A stretch of 64,000 bases of DNA, taken from positions 1-64,000 of the forward strand of contig CAVTSD010000002.1 in assembly GCA_963737365.1 (NCBI GenBank), read 5' to 3'. The position numbers and the translations under genes are program-made. Shown here piece by piece: positions 50,689-59,485 of the stretch. Source of the stretch: Roseiarcus sp963737365 (lineage in GTDB: Bacteria > Pseudomonadota > Alphaproteobacteria > Rhizobiales > Beijerinckiaceae). Each line of letters starts with the position of its first letter. Position 1 is the stretch's first letter. The notes beneath the pieces were generated by a model, which saw only the letters and a list, made by a program, of their open reading frames with translations, did no database searches and had not been told where the DNA came from.

Positions 50689-50920
50689 GCCGGCGTCCCC
50701 TTGATCTATCCCGAGCGGCCTTTTGAAAGGTCACAAGGAATACAACCGATCACGGGAATATATCGTCGTCGTGACAGCAATGCTAGGTCAGCGCATTCGG
50801 GATCTTCCGTTGAGGCAGCGTCGGTCGAAGACTGCAAAAACGCCTAGGTTTCCCGGCCGCACAAGCTTGTGATGAAGGCAAAAACGCTTCGGAATCAGAA
50901 AGCTTGCCCCAGCGCGGGAT

Positions 50921-51817
50921 TCAACCGCTTACGTGTTTTCGCCAGTTGTGCGCTTCCTTGAAGCCGAGCACTTCGCGGATCTTGCGGTTCGACAAGGGCG
51001 CCTCGAACTCGCCCATCTCGCGCGTGACCGGCGTCTTCGGCGCAACTTGCTTCAGCGCTTCCTTGGTCGGAATATTGAGGGTGATCGTATCGTTGGTCGC
51101 GTTGAACACCTGGAATCCGAGCCCGTCCTTTTCGATGCACAGGCGGACGATCTCGCCAAGGTCGCGCGCGTCGATGTAACTCCAGGCGTTGCGCTTGCGC
51201 ATCGGCAGGTCAGCGGCATAGCCTTTGAACGGGCCATATTCATGCGGCTCGATCACGTTGCCGATCCTCAGCGCGTAGATATCCGCCTTGTACCGCATAG
51301 CGAAGGCGCGGGCGGTCTTTTCGTTGCAGACTTTCGAGAGGCCGTAGGAATCCATCGGGTCGACGTCGTAGTCCTCTTCCAGCGGGAACGAGTGGAAGTC
51401 CTTGTCCCCCTCGGCGAAGCAGACGCCATAAGTGGTTTCGCTCGAGGCGATGATGACTTTGCGCACGCCGAGCTTCATCGCCGCCTCAATGATATTGTAG
51501 GTGCTGGTGACGTTCGTGGTGAAAGTAACGTTGTCGGGCTCGATCAGCACGCGCGGGATGGCGGCGAAATGGACGACGGCGTCGGGCGGGCTCGGCGGAC
51601 GGCCATCGTCGAAGCCGGCGAAGGTAGGGTGCGTGGTGAGCGCGTTAAACGCCTGTCCGCTATCGGTCAGGTCGGCGATCAGCGTCGGCACTCCCGGCAG
51701 GTCGAGCGGCTTCAGGTCGACATTGAGGACGGAATAGCCGTGGGCCACGAGGTGCGGAACGGCGTGGCGGCCGGCCTTGCCGGTTCCGCCGGTGAACACG
51801 ATGCGCTTGCCCGACAT
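50921..51817 (-). CDS. NAD-dependent epimerase/dehydratase family protein
   Basis: 298 residues from ATG 51817. Rossmann opening RIVFTGGTGKAGRHAVPHLV (GxxGxxG), then ADLTDSGQAFNAL and PDAVVHFAAIPRVLIEPDNV. Catalytic SSETTYGVCF plus MDSYGLSKVCNEKTARAFAM (YxxxK). The C-terminal half, RNAWSYIDARDLGEIVRLCI and FQVFNATNDTITLNIPTKEA, is that of extended SDRs acting on sugar nucleotides or related compounds. The substrate is unknown. It lies 71 bases downstream of xerC on the same strand. Confidence 0.88.
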   Translation of the reverse strand: MSGKRIVFTGGTGKAGRHAVPHLVAHGYSVLNVDLKPLDLPGVPTLIADLTDSGQAFNALTTHPTFAGFDDGRPPSPPDAVVHFAAIPRVLIEPDNVTFTTNVTSTYNIIEAAMKLGVRKVIIASSETTYGVCFAEGDKDFHSFPLEEDYDVDPMDSYGLSKVCNEKTARAFAMRYKADIYALRIGNVIEPHEYGPFKGYAADLPMRKRNAWSYIDARDLGEIVRLCIEKDGLGFQVFNATNDTITLNIPTKEALKQVAPKTPVTREMGEFEAPLSNRKIREVLGFKEAHNWRKHVSG

Positions 51818-51888
51818 GAATTTTGACCCCTGATTGTTTCGGAGCCTTCTTAAAGCCCGCGCCCGCGATCGTCGATAGGGGGCAGGGC

Positions 51889-52854
51889 TCATGCGCGCGG
51901 GTGGGCGGACCGGTACGCCGCAAGGAGGCGCGCGCTGTCCACTCCCGTATAAACCTGCGTCGTGGACAGCGAGGCGTGGCCGAGCAGGTCCTGGATGGTT
52001 CTCAAGTCGCCTCCTCGCGCCAGAAGATGGGTGGCGAACGAGTGCCGTAAAGCATGGGGCGTCGCGGTTTCAGGCAGGCCGAGCGCGCCCCGCATTCGAG
52101 CCATCGCCAATTGCACGATGCGTGGCGATAGGGGGCCGCCTTTTGCGCCGACGAACAGTGGGCCGGCCGGCTTGAGGGCAAAAGGGCAAAGCGACAAATA
52201 GTCCTGGACCGCCTTGCGCACCGGCGGAATGATCGGCGCCGAGCGGGACTTCTGGCCCTTGCCGACAATCGTGATGGCGTCCGTTTCGCCGGTCGGCGCG
52301 TCCGCGCGCCGGATCGAGAGCGCCTCCGAAATGCGCAGGCCCGCGCCATAGCAGAGCGCGAGCACCGCAGCGTCGCGCGCCAATACCCAAGGGTCCCGCG
52401 CCTCGCCTTCACGCAGCGCGGTCGTGGTCATCGCTCTCGCGTCCGGCGCGCTTAAAGGTCGGGGCAGTCGCCGTCCGGCCTTGGGTGCACGGATCGCTCC
52501 GAGGGCGGCCGCCGTGTGTCCGGTCTCGCGGGCGATGTGGCGAGCGAGCGATTTGAGGGCGGAAAGCGCGCGCTGCAGCGAACGTCCCTCGACTCCGTCC
52601 GCTCGCCGGTGCGCGAGAAAGGCGCGCAGATCGCCTGGGGCGCAGTCGGTGAAATCGCCGATGCCCGGCGGCGCGCCGAACCGCTCTTCGAGAAAAGAGA
52701 GGTACTGCCTGACGTCGCGACCGTATGCTTCGATCGTGCTCTCCGATAGGCGCCGCTCATGGGCGAGATGGTGAAGCCAGGCGGCGACCGCAGCTGCGAG
52801 GTCCGGCGCCGCAGGGAGAACTAGGACGTCGGCGGAGAGGGCGGGCTTTGGCAT
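51889..52854 (-). CDS. xerC: Site-specific tyrosine recombinase XerC
   Basis: 321 residues. SAM-like N-terminal domain HLAHERRLSESTIEAYGRDV, RQYLSFLEERFG. The catalytic set is complete: Arg in LCYGAGLRISEALSIR, Lys in KGQKSRSAPI, HALRHSFATHLLARGG (His-x-x-Arg), LGHASLSTTQVYTGV (His and nucleophilic Tyr). Length and core fit XerC, which with XerD resolves chromosome dimers at dif, rather than a phage integrase. The immediate neighbours are not phage genes. Confidence 0.93.
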   Translation of the reverse strand: MPKPALSADVLVLPAAPDLAAAVAAWLHHLAHERRLSESTIEAYGRDVRQYLSFLEERFGAPPGIGDFTDCAPGDLRAFLAHRRADGVEGRSLQRALSALKSLARHIARETGHTAAALGAIRAPKAGRRLPRPLSAPDARAMTTTALREGEARDPWVLARDAAVLALCYGAGLRISEALSIRRADAPTGETDAITIVGKGQKSRSAPIIPPVRKAVQDYLSLCPFALKPAGPLFVGAKGGPLSPRIVQLAMARMRGALGLPETATPHALRHSFATHLLARGGDLRTIQDLLGHASLSTTQVYTGVDSARLLAAYRSAHPRA

Positions 52855-53081
52855 GGATAGACGATGCCGTGGAAAGGATTAAGCGCGGGTTGCTAGCTGG
52901 GTGAGACGCCCTCGCGAGAAGCAGTGCCATTGGCAACGGTCGATCGCGACCGCGAAAAGGCGGCGGTCGCCGTGGGGGCCGTCATGTTCAGGGCTTGACC
53001 TACGCTCGTGCGTCGGCTGATGTTGAGGTTGTTCGATTTTTGCTGGATTCCGGGTGATCGACGGCGGGAGGAGACGGTTCG

Positions 53082-53594
53082 ATGCGCTTCCTTGCTCTTA
53101 TTGGCGCGCTCGCGATCATCGCCGCCATTGGCGCTGCGATCTATTTCTTTGGCGGCTTCTATAACGTCGCTCAGAATGTGGACAATCCTGCAATCGTAGA
53201 CTGGGCGCTGGCGAGCGCGCGAGGGGCCTCGGTCGTCGCGCACGGAACCGAAACGCCTCCGGCTAATCTAGACGAACCCGATATGGCTAAAGCCGGCGCG
53301 CGCATTTACGCGACAATTGGGTGTGTGAACTGTCATGGAGGGCCGCCCGACGCCAATTGGGCCAAGTGGTCTGAAGGGCTGAAGCCGACCCCCGCCGACC
53401 TGAAGGTGATGGCGAAAGAGCGCACACCCTCGCAACTCTTCTGGGCAATCAAGAACGGCATCAAGTTCACGGGCATGCCGAGCTTCGGCCTTGCCGGAGC
53501 CTCCGATCAGGACCTGTGGTCGGTGGTGGCCTTCGTCAAGAAATCGCCGTCCGTGTCCGACGACGAATATAAGTCCTGGACGGCGTCGCCGTAA
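53082..53594 (+). CDS. Membrane-anchored c-type cytochrome
   Basis: 170 residues with GGGAGGAGA upstream. An N-terminal hydrophobic segment (LALIGALAIIAAIGAAIYFF) anchors or exports the protein. One heme site: ARIYATIGCVNCHGGPPDAN (CxxCH), and the distal ligand is probably Met in GIKFTGMPSFGLAGAS. The C-terminal helix DQDLWSVVAFVKKSP is typical of class I cytochromes. Electron-transfer role; partner unknown. It converges on mutT, with only nine bases between stops. Confidence 0.9.
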   Translation: MRFLALIGALAIIAAIGAAIYFFGGFYNVAQNVDNPAIVDWALASARGASVVAHGTETPPANLDEPDMAKAGARIYATIGCVNCHGGPPDANWAKWSEGLKPTPADLKVMAKERTPSQLFWAIKNGIKFTGMPSFGLAGASDQDLWSVVAFVKKSPSVSDDEYKSWTASP

Positions 53595-53603
53595 TCTGTG
53601 CCG

Positions 53604-54005
53604 TTACCCCAATAGCTCCTCGAGATGCGGCAGCAACGGCGTGTCAGCCGGCGGCATTGGATAAGACCTCAGGTCCTTTGAACGCACCCATTTGATGGCC
53701 TGTCCGTCGAGCGGCTGGACGAAGCCCTCCCATCGACGGCAGATGTAGAGCGGCATCAGGAGATGGAAATCCTCATAGCCATGGCTCGCGAAGGTCAGAG
53801 GCGCCAGGCAGTCCGCCTTGACAGTTATGCCGAGCTCTTCCTTAAGTTCGCGGATGAGCGCCTCCTCCGGCCCTTCGCCGGGGTCAATCTTCCCCCCGGG
53901 GAACTCCCACAGGCCTTCGAGCGCTTTGCCTTTGGGCCGTTGCGCGAGCAGCACGCGTCCGTCGGCGTCGATCAACGCCGCCGCGACGACGAGCACAAGC
54001 TTCAC
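53604..54005 (-). CDS. mutT: NUDIX hydrolase, 8-oxo-dGTP diphosphatase
   Basis: 133 residues. The NUDIX box GGKIDPGEGPEEALIRELKE followed by ELGI is complete (Gx5Ex7REUxEExGU). The opening LVVAAALIDADGRVLLAQRP and the end KWVRSKDLRSYPMPPADTPL are MutT-like. The enzyme removes oxidised dGTP and limits transversions. It follows argJ in the same direction, as in many Hyphomicrobiales, with a 181-base gap. Confidence 0.92.
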   Translation of the reverse strand: MKLVLVVAAALIDADGRVLLAQRPKGKALEGLWEFPGGKIDPGEGPEEALIRELKEELGITVKADCLAPLTFASHGYEDFHLLMPLYICRRWEGFVQPLDGQAIKWVRSKDLRSYPMPPADTPLLPHLEELLG

Positions 54006-54186
54006 GACGAGGCCCGAACCGAAGTGTCGGCGCCACCCCCCGTCTCATCCGGTAGGGCGATGCGGCGCAACGCGTCTCGACGGATGGTCCAAAGCACGGC
54101 GCGATCGTTGCAGGCTGAAGCGTCCTGCGAGACGCGACGCCTGAAGTGTCGCTCCTCAGGACGAGGGAGCGCCGAGAAGTTGAGCT

Positions 54187-55428
54187 TCACGAGCGATAGT
54201 CGCCGTTGATGGCGATATATTCCTTCGTTAGGTCGCAGGTCCACACCGTCGCCCGCCCGCGGCCAATGCCGAGGTCTGCGGTGATCTCAATCGAGTCCCG
54301 CTTCATGTAAGCCGACGTCGCCGCTTCGTCGTAATCGGGATCGCGCAGACCCTGACACGCGACACGTGTCTTGCCAAAATAGATGTCGAGCTTGTCGCGC
54401 TCGGCCTTCTCGCCCGCCTTGCCGACCGCCATCACCACGCGACCCCAATTGGCGTCCTCGCCCGCGCAGGCGGTCTTGACCAAGGGTGAATTGGCGATCG
54501 AGAACGCGATGCGCTTCGCGCCTTTGCGGGTCGCCGCACCTTCGACGTTGACCGTGATGAACTTGCGCGCGCCTTCGCCGTCGCGCACCACTTGATGCGC
54601 AAGGTTGCGCAGAAGCTTGTCGAGCGCGCGACGGAATTCCGCGGCGCGCGGATCGGCGGGGTCCTCGATGCGCGTTGCCCCCTCGGCCGCGCCGGTGGCG
54701 AAAATCATCAACGTGTCGGAGGTCGAGGTGTCGCTGTCGACGGTGATCGCGTTGAACGAGCCCTCGACGGATTTCGACAGCATCGTCTGTAGTGCGCCGG
54801 GCGCGACGTCCGCGTCCGTGAATACGTAGGCCAGCATCGTCGCCATGTCAGGCGCGATCATGCCCGCGCCCTTGGCGATGCCATTGATGACGACTTCGCT
54901 GTTCCCCAGCTTGACGCGGGCAGTCGCAATCTTCGGGTATGTGTCGGTGGTCATGATCGCCTTGGCTGCGGCGAGGAGGCCGTCCTCGCGGGCGCCGGCG
55001 ACCAGCTCGTCGAGGACCCGGGTGATGCGCGTCGCCTCGAGCGGCTCACCGATAACGCCGGTCGAGGCCATGAAGATTTCGTTTGGGGCTGCGCCAACCG
55101 CCTTCGCGGCGCCCTCGGCGACCTGAGCGACCGCATGTGCGCCGACGCCCCCCGTGAAGGCGTTGGCGTTGCCGGAATTGACGATCAGCGCGCGCGCCTT
55201 TCCACCGTTCAGATGCTCACGGCACCAGTCGACGGGCGCCGATGGGCACTTCGAGCGCGTGAACACGCCCGCGACCGCCGCCGGCCGGTCGAACAACGCC
55301 ATCATGACGTCCGTTCGTCCGGAATAGCGCACGCCTGCAGCGATTGTCGCAAAACGAACGCCGGCGATCGGCGGCAAGGCGGGGTAGGTCTTGGGCGCCA
55401 GCGGCGAAAGGGGGGCGGGAGCGGCCAT
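54187..55428 (-). CDS. argJ: Bifunctional ornithine acetyltransferase / N-acetylglutamate synthase
   Basis: 413 residues. FTRSKCPSAPVDWCREHLNG and ALIVNSGNANAFTGGVG open the fold. The autocleavage site is GMIAPDMATMLAYVF, with the Thr that becomes the N-terminal nucleophile of the beta chain. The end CAGEDANWGRVVMAVGKAGE then RATVWTCDLTKEYIAINGDY is canonical. It transfers the acetyl group from N-acetylornithine to glutamate in arginine synthesis. It is flanked by the parvulin-type isomerase gene upstream and mutT downstream. Confidence 0.96.
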   Translation of the reverse strand: MAAPAPLSPLAPKTYPALPPIAGVRFATIAAGVRYSGRTDVMMALFDRPAAVAGVFTRSKCPSAPVDWCREHLNGGKARALIVNSGNANAFTGGVGAHAVAQVAEGAAKAVGAAPNEIFMASTGVIGEPLEATRITRVLDELVAGAREDGLLAAAKAIMTTDTYPKIATARVKLGNSEVVINGIAKGAGMIAPDMATMLAYVFTDADVAPGALQTMLSKSVEGSFNAITVDSDTSTSDTLMIFATGAAEGATRIEDPADPRAAEFRRALDKLLRNLAHQVVRDGEGARKFITVNVEGAATRKGAKRIAFSIANSPLVKTACAGEDANWGRVVMAVGKAGEKAERDKLDIYFGKTRVACQGLRDPDYDEAATSAYMKRDSIEITADLGIGRGRATVWTCDLTKEYIAINGDYRS

Positions 55429-55491
55429 GAGCGTTTCCGGTGCAGAAAAAGAGCGGGCGCGTCCGCTCTCGCGTTGGGGCTCAATCCGAAA

Positions 55492-56394
55492 TCAGGGCTT
55501 CGGCTTCTCGGCGGCGGCGGGCGGCGTCTTGCTTGGGTCAGCCACCGGGGTCTCCGGCAGCGGCTTACCGTCGGCGTCGAACAGCTCGATTTTCGCGGCG
55601 TTATGGAGCTGAAGGATGGCGTCCTGCTCCGCCTTCTGGGAGACGTAGCGGGCGGCTTGGTCCTTAACCTGCTCGAAGGGGGGGAAGCTCTTCGTGCGCA
55701 CGCCCTCGATCTTGATGATGTGCCAGCCGAACTGTGTCTTGACCGGCTCGGAGATCTCGCCTTCCTTAAGCTTGAAAGCCGCGTCAGAGAATTCGGGCAC
55801 CATACGGTCCTTGGTGAACCAGCCGAGATCACCGCCATTGCCGGACGGATCCTTGGAGAGCTCGGTCGCGACTTTGGCGAAGTCCTCGCCGCCCTTAACG
55901 CGTGCGAGCGCCTTTTTCGCTTCGTCCTCGGTCGGCAGCAGGATGTGTCGGGCGTGGATCTCCTCTTGGGGCGGCTCAGCCTTGGCGGCGGCGTCATAAG
56001 CCTTCCGCTCCGCTTCCTCGGTCGTGGCGGCCTTGCCGACGGAGCCGAGCAACTGCTCCATCGCCAGCTTCTCGCGATAATAGGCGAGCTTGCGCTCGAA
56101 CTCGGGCGACGCAGTCAGCTTGTCGGCTTCGGCTTTCTTGGCTGCGAGCTTGAGATCGATGAGATAATCGATGACGTACTTCTGCCGCGCCGCTCCTTCG
56201 AGCTTCTGCGGCAGGCCGGGACCAATGTCGGTCATCGCGTCGGCAACATCCTCATCGGTAATCGGCTGTCCGTCGACCTTGGCCAGCACCTTCGGATCGG
56301 CCAGGGCTTGCCCTGAGAAACTCAAAGCCGCGCTTAGGCCAAGAGCGAAGGCAGCCGCGGCCGTGCGCGAGCGCGCGGAAAAGGTGGTTGTCAT
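55492..56394 (-). CDS. Exported parvulin-type peptidyl-prolyl isomerase
   Basis: 300 residues from ATG 56394, with AGGAG upstream. Signal peptide RTAAAAFALGLSAALSFSGQ ALA. SurA-like N-terminal helices (KVLAKVDGQPITDEDVADAM) precede the rotamase domain: EEIHARHILLPTEDEAKKAL, FAKVATELSKDPSGNGGDLG, WFTKDRMVPEFSDAAFKLKE, TQFGWHIIKIEG. The C-terminal tail is Pro/Lys-rich. It assists folding of exported proteins. It is upstream of argJ on the same strand and divergent from rpsM. Confidence 0.92.
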   Translation of the reverse strand: MTTTFSARSRTAAAAFALGLSAALSFSGQALADPKVLAKVDGQPITDEDVADAMTDIGPGLPQKLEGAARQKYVIDYLIDLKLAAKKAEADKLTASPEFERKLAYYREKLAMEQLLGSVGKAATTEEAERKAYDAAAKAEPPQEEIHARHILLPTEDEAKKALARVKGGEDFAKVATELSKDPSGNGGDLGWFTKDRMVPEFSDAAFKLKEGEISEPVKTQFGWHIIKIEGVRTKSFPPFEQVKDQAARYVSQKAEQDAILQLHNAAKIELFDADGKPLPETPVADPSKTPPAAAEKPKP

Positions 56395-56779
56395 GGGGGA
56401 ACTCCTGTAAGGCGAGCGCAAGCTTCGGTCGCCAGTGATTTCGTTTACTTGGGGCGCGGCTATAGAGGGAATGGGGCGATATTGCGAGGGATAACGAACG
56501 GGCGACCGAACCAAAAACGCCTGGGAACTCCGCCGACGCTCGGATGATGCTGCTGCAGACCCAAGCCGACCGAGCCCCACTTTTCGCTTGACAAGGACAA
56601 ATTACCCTCTACATCCCGCCCATCCCGAAGTCGTTCTGGGTCCCGGCGCCATTTCCGAGCGCGTGGGACTTTTTGCGTTCTCTCGCGATTCTCGACAAGG
56701 GCCGGCCTCCACCGGACGTCGAGACGGTTCCCGCGACCCTCGATTTCGCACATCGAGCCGCCAAAATGGAGATGGGTGA
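56395..56779. other. Divergent regulatory region between the isomerase gene and rpsM
   Basis: 385 bases without a supportable gene. TTGACA (56588-56593), 16-base spacer and TACATC (56610-56615) form a plausible sigma-70 promoter reading towards rpsM, leaving a leader of about 155 bases. The leader may fold but I could not define a ribosomal-protein binding site. No secY or adk remnant is visible. Confidence 0.5.
56588..56615 (+). promoter_or_regulatory. Possible sigma-70 promoter for the rpsM operon
   Basis: TTGACA at 56588-56593 is a perfect -35 element; TACATC at 56610-56615, 16 bases on, is a moderate -10. Because rpsM here lacks upstream ribosomal genes, a local promoter is needed. Confidence 0.5.
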
Positions 56780-57148
56780 ATGGCTCGTATTGCAGGCGTT
56801 AATATTCCCACCAACAAGCGCGTGATCATCGCGTTGCAGTATATCCACGGCATTGGGCCGAAGAAGGCGGAAGAGATTGTCGAGAAGGTGCATATCCCGC
56901 CGGAGCGTCGCGTCGCGCAGCTGACGGATGCGGAAGTTCTGCAGATTCGCGAGACGATCGACCGCGACTACATGGTCGAAGGCGACCTTCGTCGCGAGGT
57001 CTCGATCAACATCAAACGGCTGATGGATCTGGGCGCCTATCGGGGTTTGCGCCACCGCAAGCAATTGCCGGTGCGCGGCCAGCGCACGCACACCAACGCC
57101 CGCACCCGCAAGGGTAAGGCGAAGCCCATCGCAGGCAAGAAGAAGTGA
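56780..57148 (+). CDS. rpsM: 30S ribosomal protein S13
   Basis: 122 residues. ARIAGVNIPTNKRVIIALQY, IHGIGPKKAEEIVEKV then GAYRGLRHRKQLPVRGQRTH with the basic KGKAKPIAGKKK tail. S13 binds the 16S head and contacts tRNA and L5. The preceding GGAGATGGGTGA includes the Shine-Dalgarno. It starts a four-gene cluster rpsM-rpsK-rpoA-rplQ, unusual in lacking secY/adk immediately upstream. Confidence 0.98.
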   Translation: MARIAGVNIPTNKRVIIALQYIHGIGPKKAEEIVEKVHIPPERRVAQLTDAEVLQIRETIDRDYMVEGDLRREVSINIKRLMDLGAYRGLRHRKQLPVRGQRTHTNARTRKGKAKPIAGKKK

Positions 57149-57217
57149 TTGCCGCCCCGATTCATCGAATCCCGGATTAAGACGCGCTCTTGCAGGCGCG
57201 ATTGAAGGATAGTCCCA

Positions 57218-57607
57218 ATGGCAAAAGATGCGACCCGTGTCCGCCGTCGCGAACGAAAGAACATCGTTTCGGGCGTCGCTCATGTGAATTCGACATTCAA
57301 CAACACCATGATCACGATCACCGACGCGCAGGGCAACACGATCTCGTGGTCCTCCGCCGGCACGATGGGCTTCAAGGGCTCGCGCAAGTCGACCCCGTTC
57401 GCCGCCCAGATGGCGGCCGAGGATGCGGTGCGCAAAGCCTCCGAGCATGGCATGCGGACGCTTGAGGTCGAGGTTTCCGGTCCGGGGTCGGGCCGGGAGT
57501 CGGCGTTGCGCGCAATCCAGGCGGCGGGCTTCAATGTCACTTCGATTCGCGACGTGACGCCGATCCCCCACAACGGCTGCCGGCCGCGCAAGCGCCGCCG
57601 CGTCTAA
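57218..57607 (+). CDS. rpsK: 30S ribosomal protein S11
   Basis: 129 residues: VRRRERKNIVSGVAHVNSTF, NNTMITITDAQGNTISWSSA, GTMGFKGSRKSTPFAAQMAA, then the conserved C-terminus RDVTPIPHNGCRPRKRRRV. S11 shapes the 30S platform near the mRNA exit. Full length, no odd residues. It lies 69 bases after rpsM. Confidence 0.98.
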   Translation: MAKDATRVRRRERKNIVSGVAHVNSTFNNTMITITDAQGNTISWSSAGTMGFKGSRKSTPFAAQMAAEDAVRKASEHGMRTLEVEVSGPGSGRESALRAIQAAGFNVTSIRDVTPIPHNGCRPRKRRRV

Positions 57608-57713
57608 CCAAGTTTGGCGCGCCGATCGGTCCGGGCGCGCGCATTGCGGAAGCGAGCGTCTCGACCGACGCTTTGTTCAGTCCGCTTCTAGTCGAGAGAG
57701 AAGGCTAATCGCC

Positions 57714-58730
57714 GTGATTCAGAAGAACTGGCAAGAACTCATTAAGCCGAAGAAGCTCGACATCGTTCTGAGCGAGGCCTCGCGTAAGGTGGCGACGGTG
57801 GTCGCCGAGCCGCTCGAGCGCGGTTTTGGCCAGACGCTTGGCAACTCGTTGCGCCGGGTGTTGCTGTCGTCTCTGCAGGGGGCGGCGATTACGTCGATTC
57901 ATATCGACGGCGTTCTGCACGAATTCTCGTCCATCCCAGGCGTCCGCGAGGACGTTGTCGACATCGTGCTCAACGTCAAAGACATTGCGGTCAAGATGCA
58001 GGGCGATGGCGTTAAGCGCCTGGTCCTCAAGCGGCGCGGCCCGGGAGCGGTCACCGCCGGCGACATCCAGACGACCGGCGACATCCAGATCCTCAACCCG
58101 AACCTCGTCATCTGCACGCTCGATGAGGGCGCGGACTTGCGTATCGAGTTCACGGTGATGGCCGGGAAGGGCTATGTGCCGGCCGATCGCAATCGGGCGG
58201 AAGACGCCCCGATTGGGCTATTGCCGATCGACAGCATGTTCTCGCCGGTCAAGAAGGTCTCCTACCGTGTGGAGGCGACGCGCGAGGGTCAGGACCTCGA
58301 CAAGGACAAGCTGACGATGACGATCGAGACCAACGGCGCGATGTCGCCTGAGGACGCGCTCGCCTACGCCGCCCGGATCCTGCAGGACCAGCTCGCAGTC
58401 TTCGTCAACTTCGAGGAGCCGCGCCGCGAGGAGGCCCAGCACGCGATCCCCGAGCTCGCCTTCAATCCAGCGCTTTTGAAGAAGGTCGACGAGCTCGAGC
58501 TTTCTGTCCGTTCCGCCAATTGCCTCAAGAACGACAACATCACCTACATCGGCGACCTCATTCAGAAGACCGAGGGCGAGATGCTGCGGACGCCGAATTT
58601 CGGCCGCAAGTCGCTCAACGAAATCAAGGAAGTGCTGGCGCAGATGGGCCTTCACCTCGGCATGGAAGTGACGGGCTGGCCGCCGGAGAACATCGAGGAT
58701 CTCGCCAAGCGGTTCGAGGAGCACTACTGA
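57714..58730 (+). CDS. rpoA: DNA-directed RNA polymerase alpha subunit
   Basis: 338 residues starting at GTG 57714. N-terminal dimerisation domain: LERGFGQTLGNSLRRVLLSS, LQGAAITSIHIDGVLHEFSS, VREDVVDIVLNVKDIAVKMQ. C-terminal domain for UP-element and activator contact: LELSVRSANCLKNDNITYIG, DLIQKTEGEMLRTPNFGRKS, LNEIKEVLAQMGLHLGMEV. Full length for alphaproteobacteria. It sits in the usual place between rpsK and rplQ. Confidence 0.98.
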   Translation: MIQKNWQELIKPKKLDIVLSEASRKVATVVAEPLERGFGQTLGNSLRRVLLSSLQGAAITSIHIDGVLHEFSSIPGVREDVVDIVLNVKDIAVKMQGDGVKRLVLKRRGPGAVTAGDIQTTGDIQILNPNLVICTLDEGADLRIEFTVMAGKGYVPADRNRAEDAPIGLLPIDSMFSPVKKVSYRVEATREGQDLDKDKLTMTIETNGAMSPEDALAYAARILQDQLAVFVNFEEPRREEAQHAIPELAFNPALLKKVDELELSVRSANCLKNDNITYIGDLIQKTEGEMLRTPNFGRKSLNEIKEVLAQMGLHLGMEVTGWPPENIEDLAKRFEEHY

Positions 58731-58823
58731 GCTTCGTTCTCTCGCGCTAGGCGAGAAGAAAACCAAGAAGAGCGGCCGTTCCTTGGCACGGCGGCCGCAG
58801 ACCCGAATTAGGAGACGAGCCAA

Positions 58824-59237
58824 ATGTATCACGGACACGCCAAACGGCGCTTCAATCGCACCGCCGAGCATCGCCAGGCGATGTTCGCCAATATGGCGCA
58901 GGCGCTCATCAAGCACGAGCAGATCACAACCACCCTGCCGAAGGCCAAGGACCTTCGGCCGGTGGTCGAGAAGCTCGTGACGCTTTGCAAGCGCGGCGAC
59001 CTGCACGCGCGCCGGCTCGCCATCGCCCGCTTGCGCGACGCCGACCTGGTCAAGAAGCTGATCGACGTGCTCGGTCCGCGCTACAAAGACCGCAATGGCG
59101 GTTATACGCGGATCATGAAGGCGGGATTTCGCCCCGGCGACAACGCCGCGATGGCGGTGATCGAGTTTGTGGATCGTGACGTCGACGCCAAAGGCAAGGA
59201 TTCCGGCCCGGCGCAGGCGGCAGGCGCCGAGAGCTAA
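58824..59237 (+). CDS. rplQ: 50S ribosomal protein L17
   Basis: 137 residues: YHGHAKRRFNRTAEHRQAMF, ANMAQALIKHEQITTTLPKA, KDLRPVVEKLVTLCKRGDLH and the GGYTRIMKAGFRPGDNAAMA block. The last 20 residues are a variable acidic/Ala tail. GGAGACGAG precedes the ATG. The stop codon lies within the palindrome CTAAGCGCGCTTAG, and a terminator follows at 59274. Confidence 0.98.
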   Translation: MYHGHAKRRFNRTAEHRQAMFANMAQALIKHEQITTTLPKAKDLRPVVEKLVTLCKRGDLHARRLAIARLRDADLVKKLIDVLGPRYKDRNGGYTRIMKAGFRPGDNAAMAVIEFVDRDVDAKGKDSGPAQAAGAES

Positions 59238-59247
59238 GCGCGCTTAG
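59234..59247. repeat. Perfect 14-base palindrome at the rplQ stop
   Basis: CTAAGCGCGCTTAG reads the same on both strands; its core AAGCGCGCTT recurs at 59321-59330 and 38474-38483, all outside recognised coding sequence apart from this stop codon. Confidence 0.6.
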
Positions 59248-59273
59248 CCAAACGACGCCTTAACTTGCAATGA

Positions 59274-59297
59274 GCGGGGTCATACTCCGCCCTTTTT
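59274..59297 (+). terminator. Rho-independent terminator of the rpsM-rplQ operon
   Basis: GCGGGG (59274-59279), loop TCATA, CTCCGC (59285-59290) with one G-T pair, then CCTTTTT. It lies 37 bases after rplQ and ends the ribosomal cluster. Confidence 0.75.
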
Positions 59298-59411
59298 GCG
59301 CACACTATCCAAGGATCCTCAAGCGCGCTTAACGCACTGTTTGAGCGCGCACAGCTTAACCAATTCCGCTCGATTGCGCGGTTTTTACACCGCCGCTAGG
59401 ACGAGGTTTCC

Positions 59412-59440
59412 TTGACCGCAAGCTGAAAGTGTATTTATAA
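59412..59440 (+). promoter_or_regulatory. Sigma-70 promoter of the PEP-CTERM gene
   Basis: TTGACC (59412-59417), 17-base spacer, TTATAA (59435-59440). The start would be near 59447, leaving about 40 bases to the ATG at 59486. Confidence 0.7.
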
Positions 59441-59485
59441 CTCCGTGGCTGGCTCGTCCTTTGGGCGTATTGGGGCATAATCAAA

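Noticed and set aside
54002..54244. 80-codon frame between argJ and mutT on the minus strand
   Set aside because: It overlaps argJ by 58 bases, has Arg-rich out-of-frame composition and no recognised domain.
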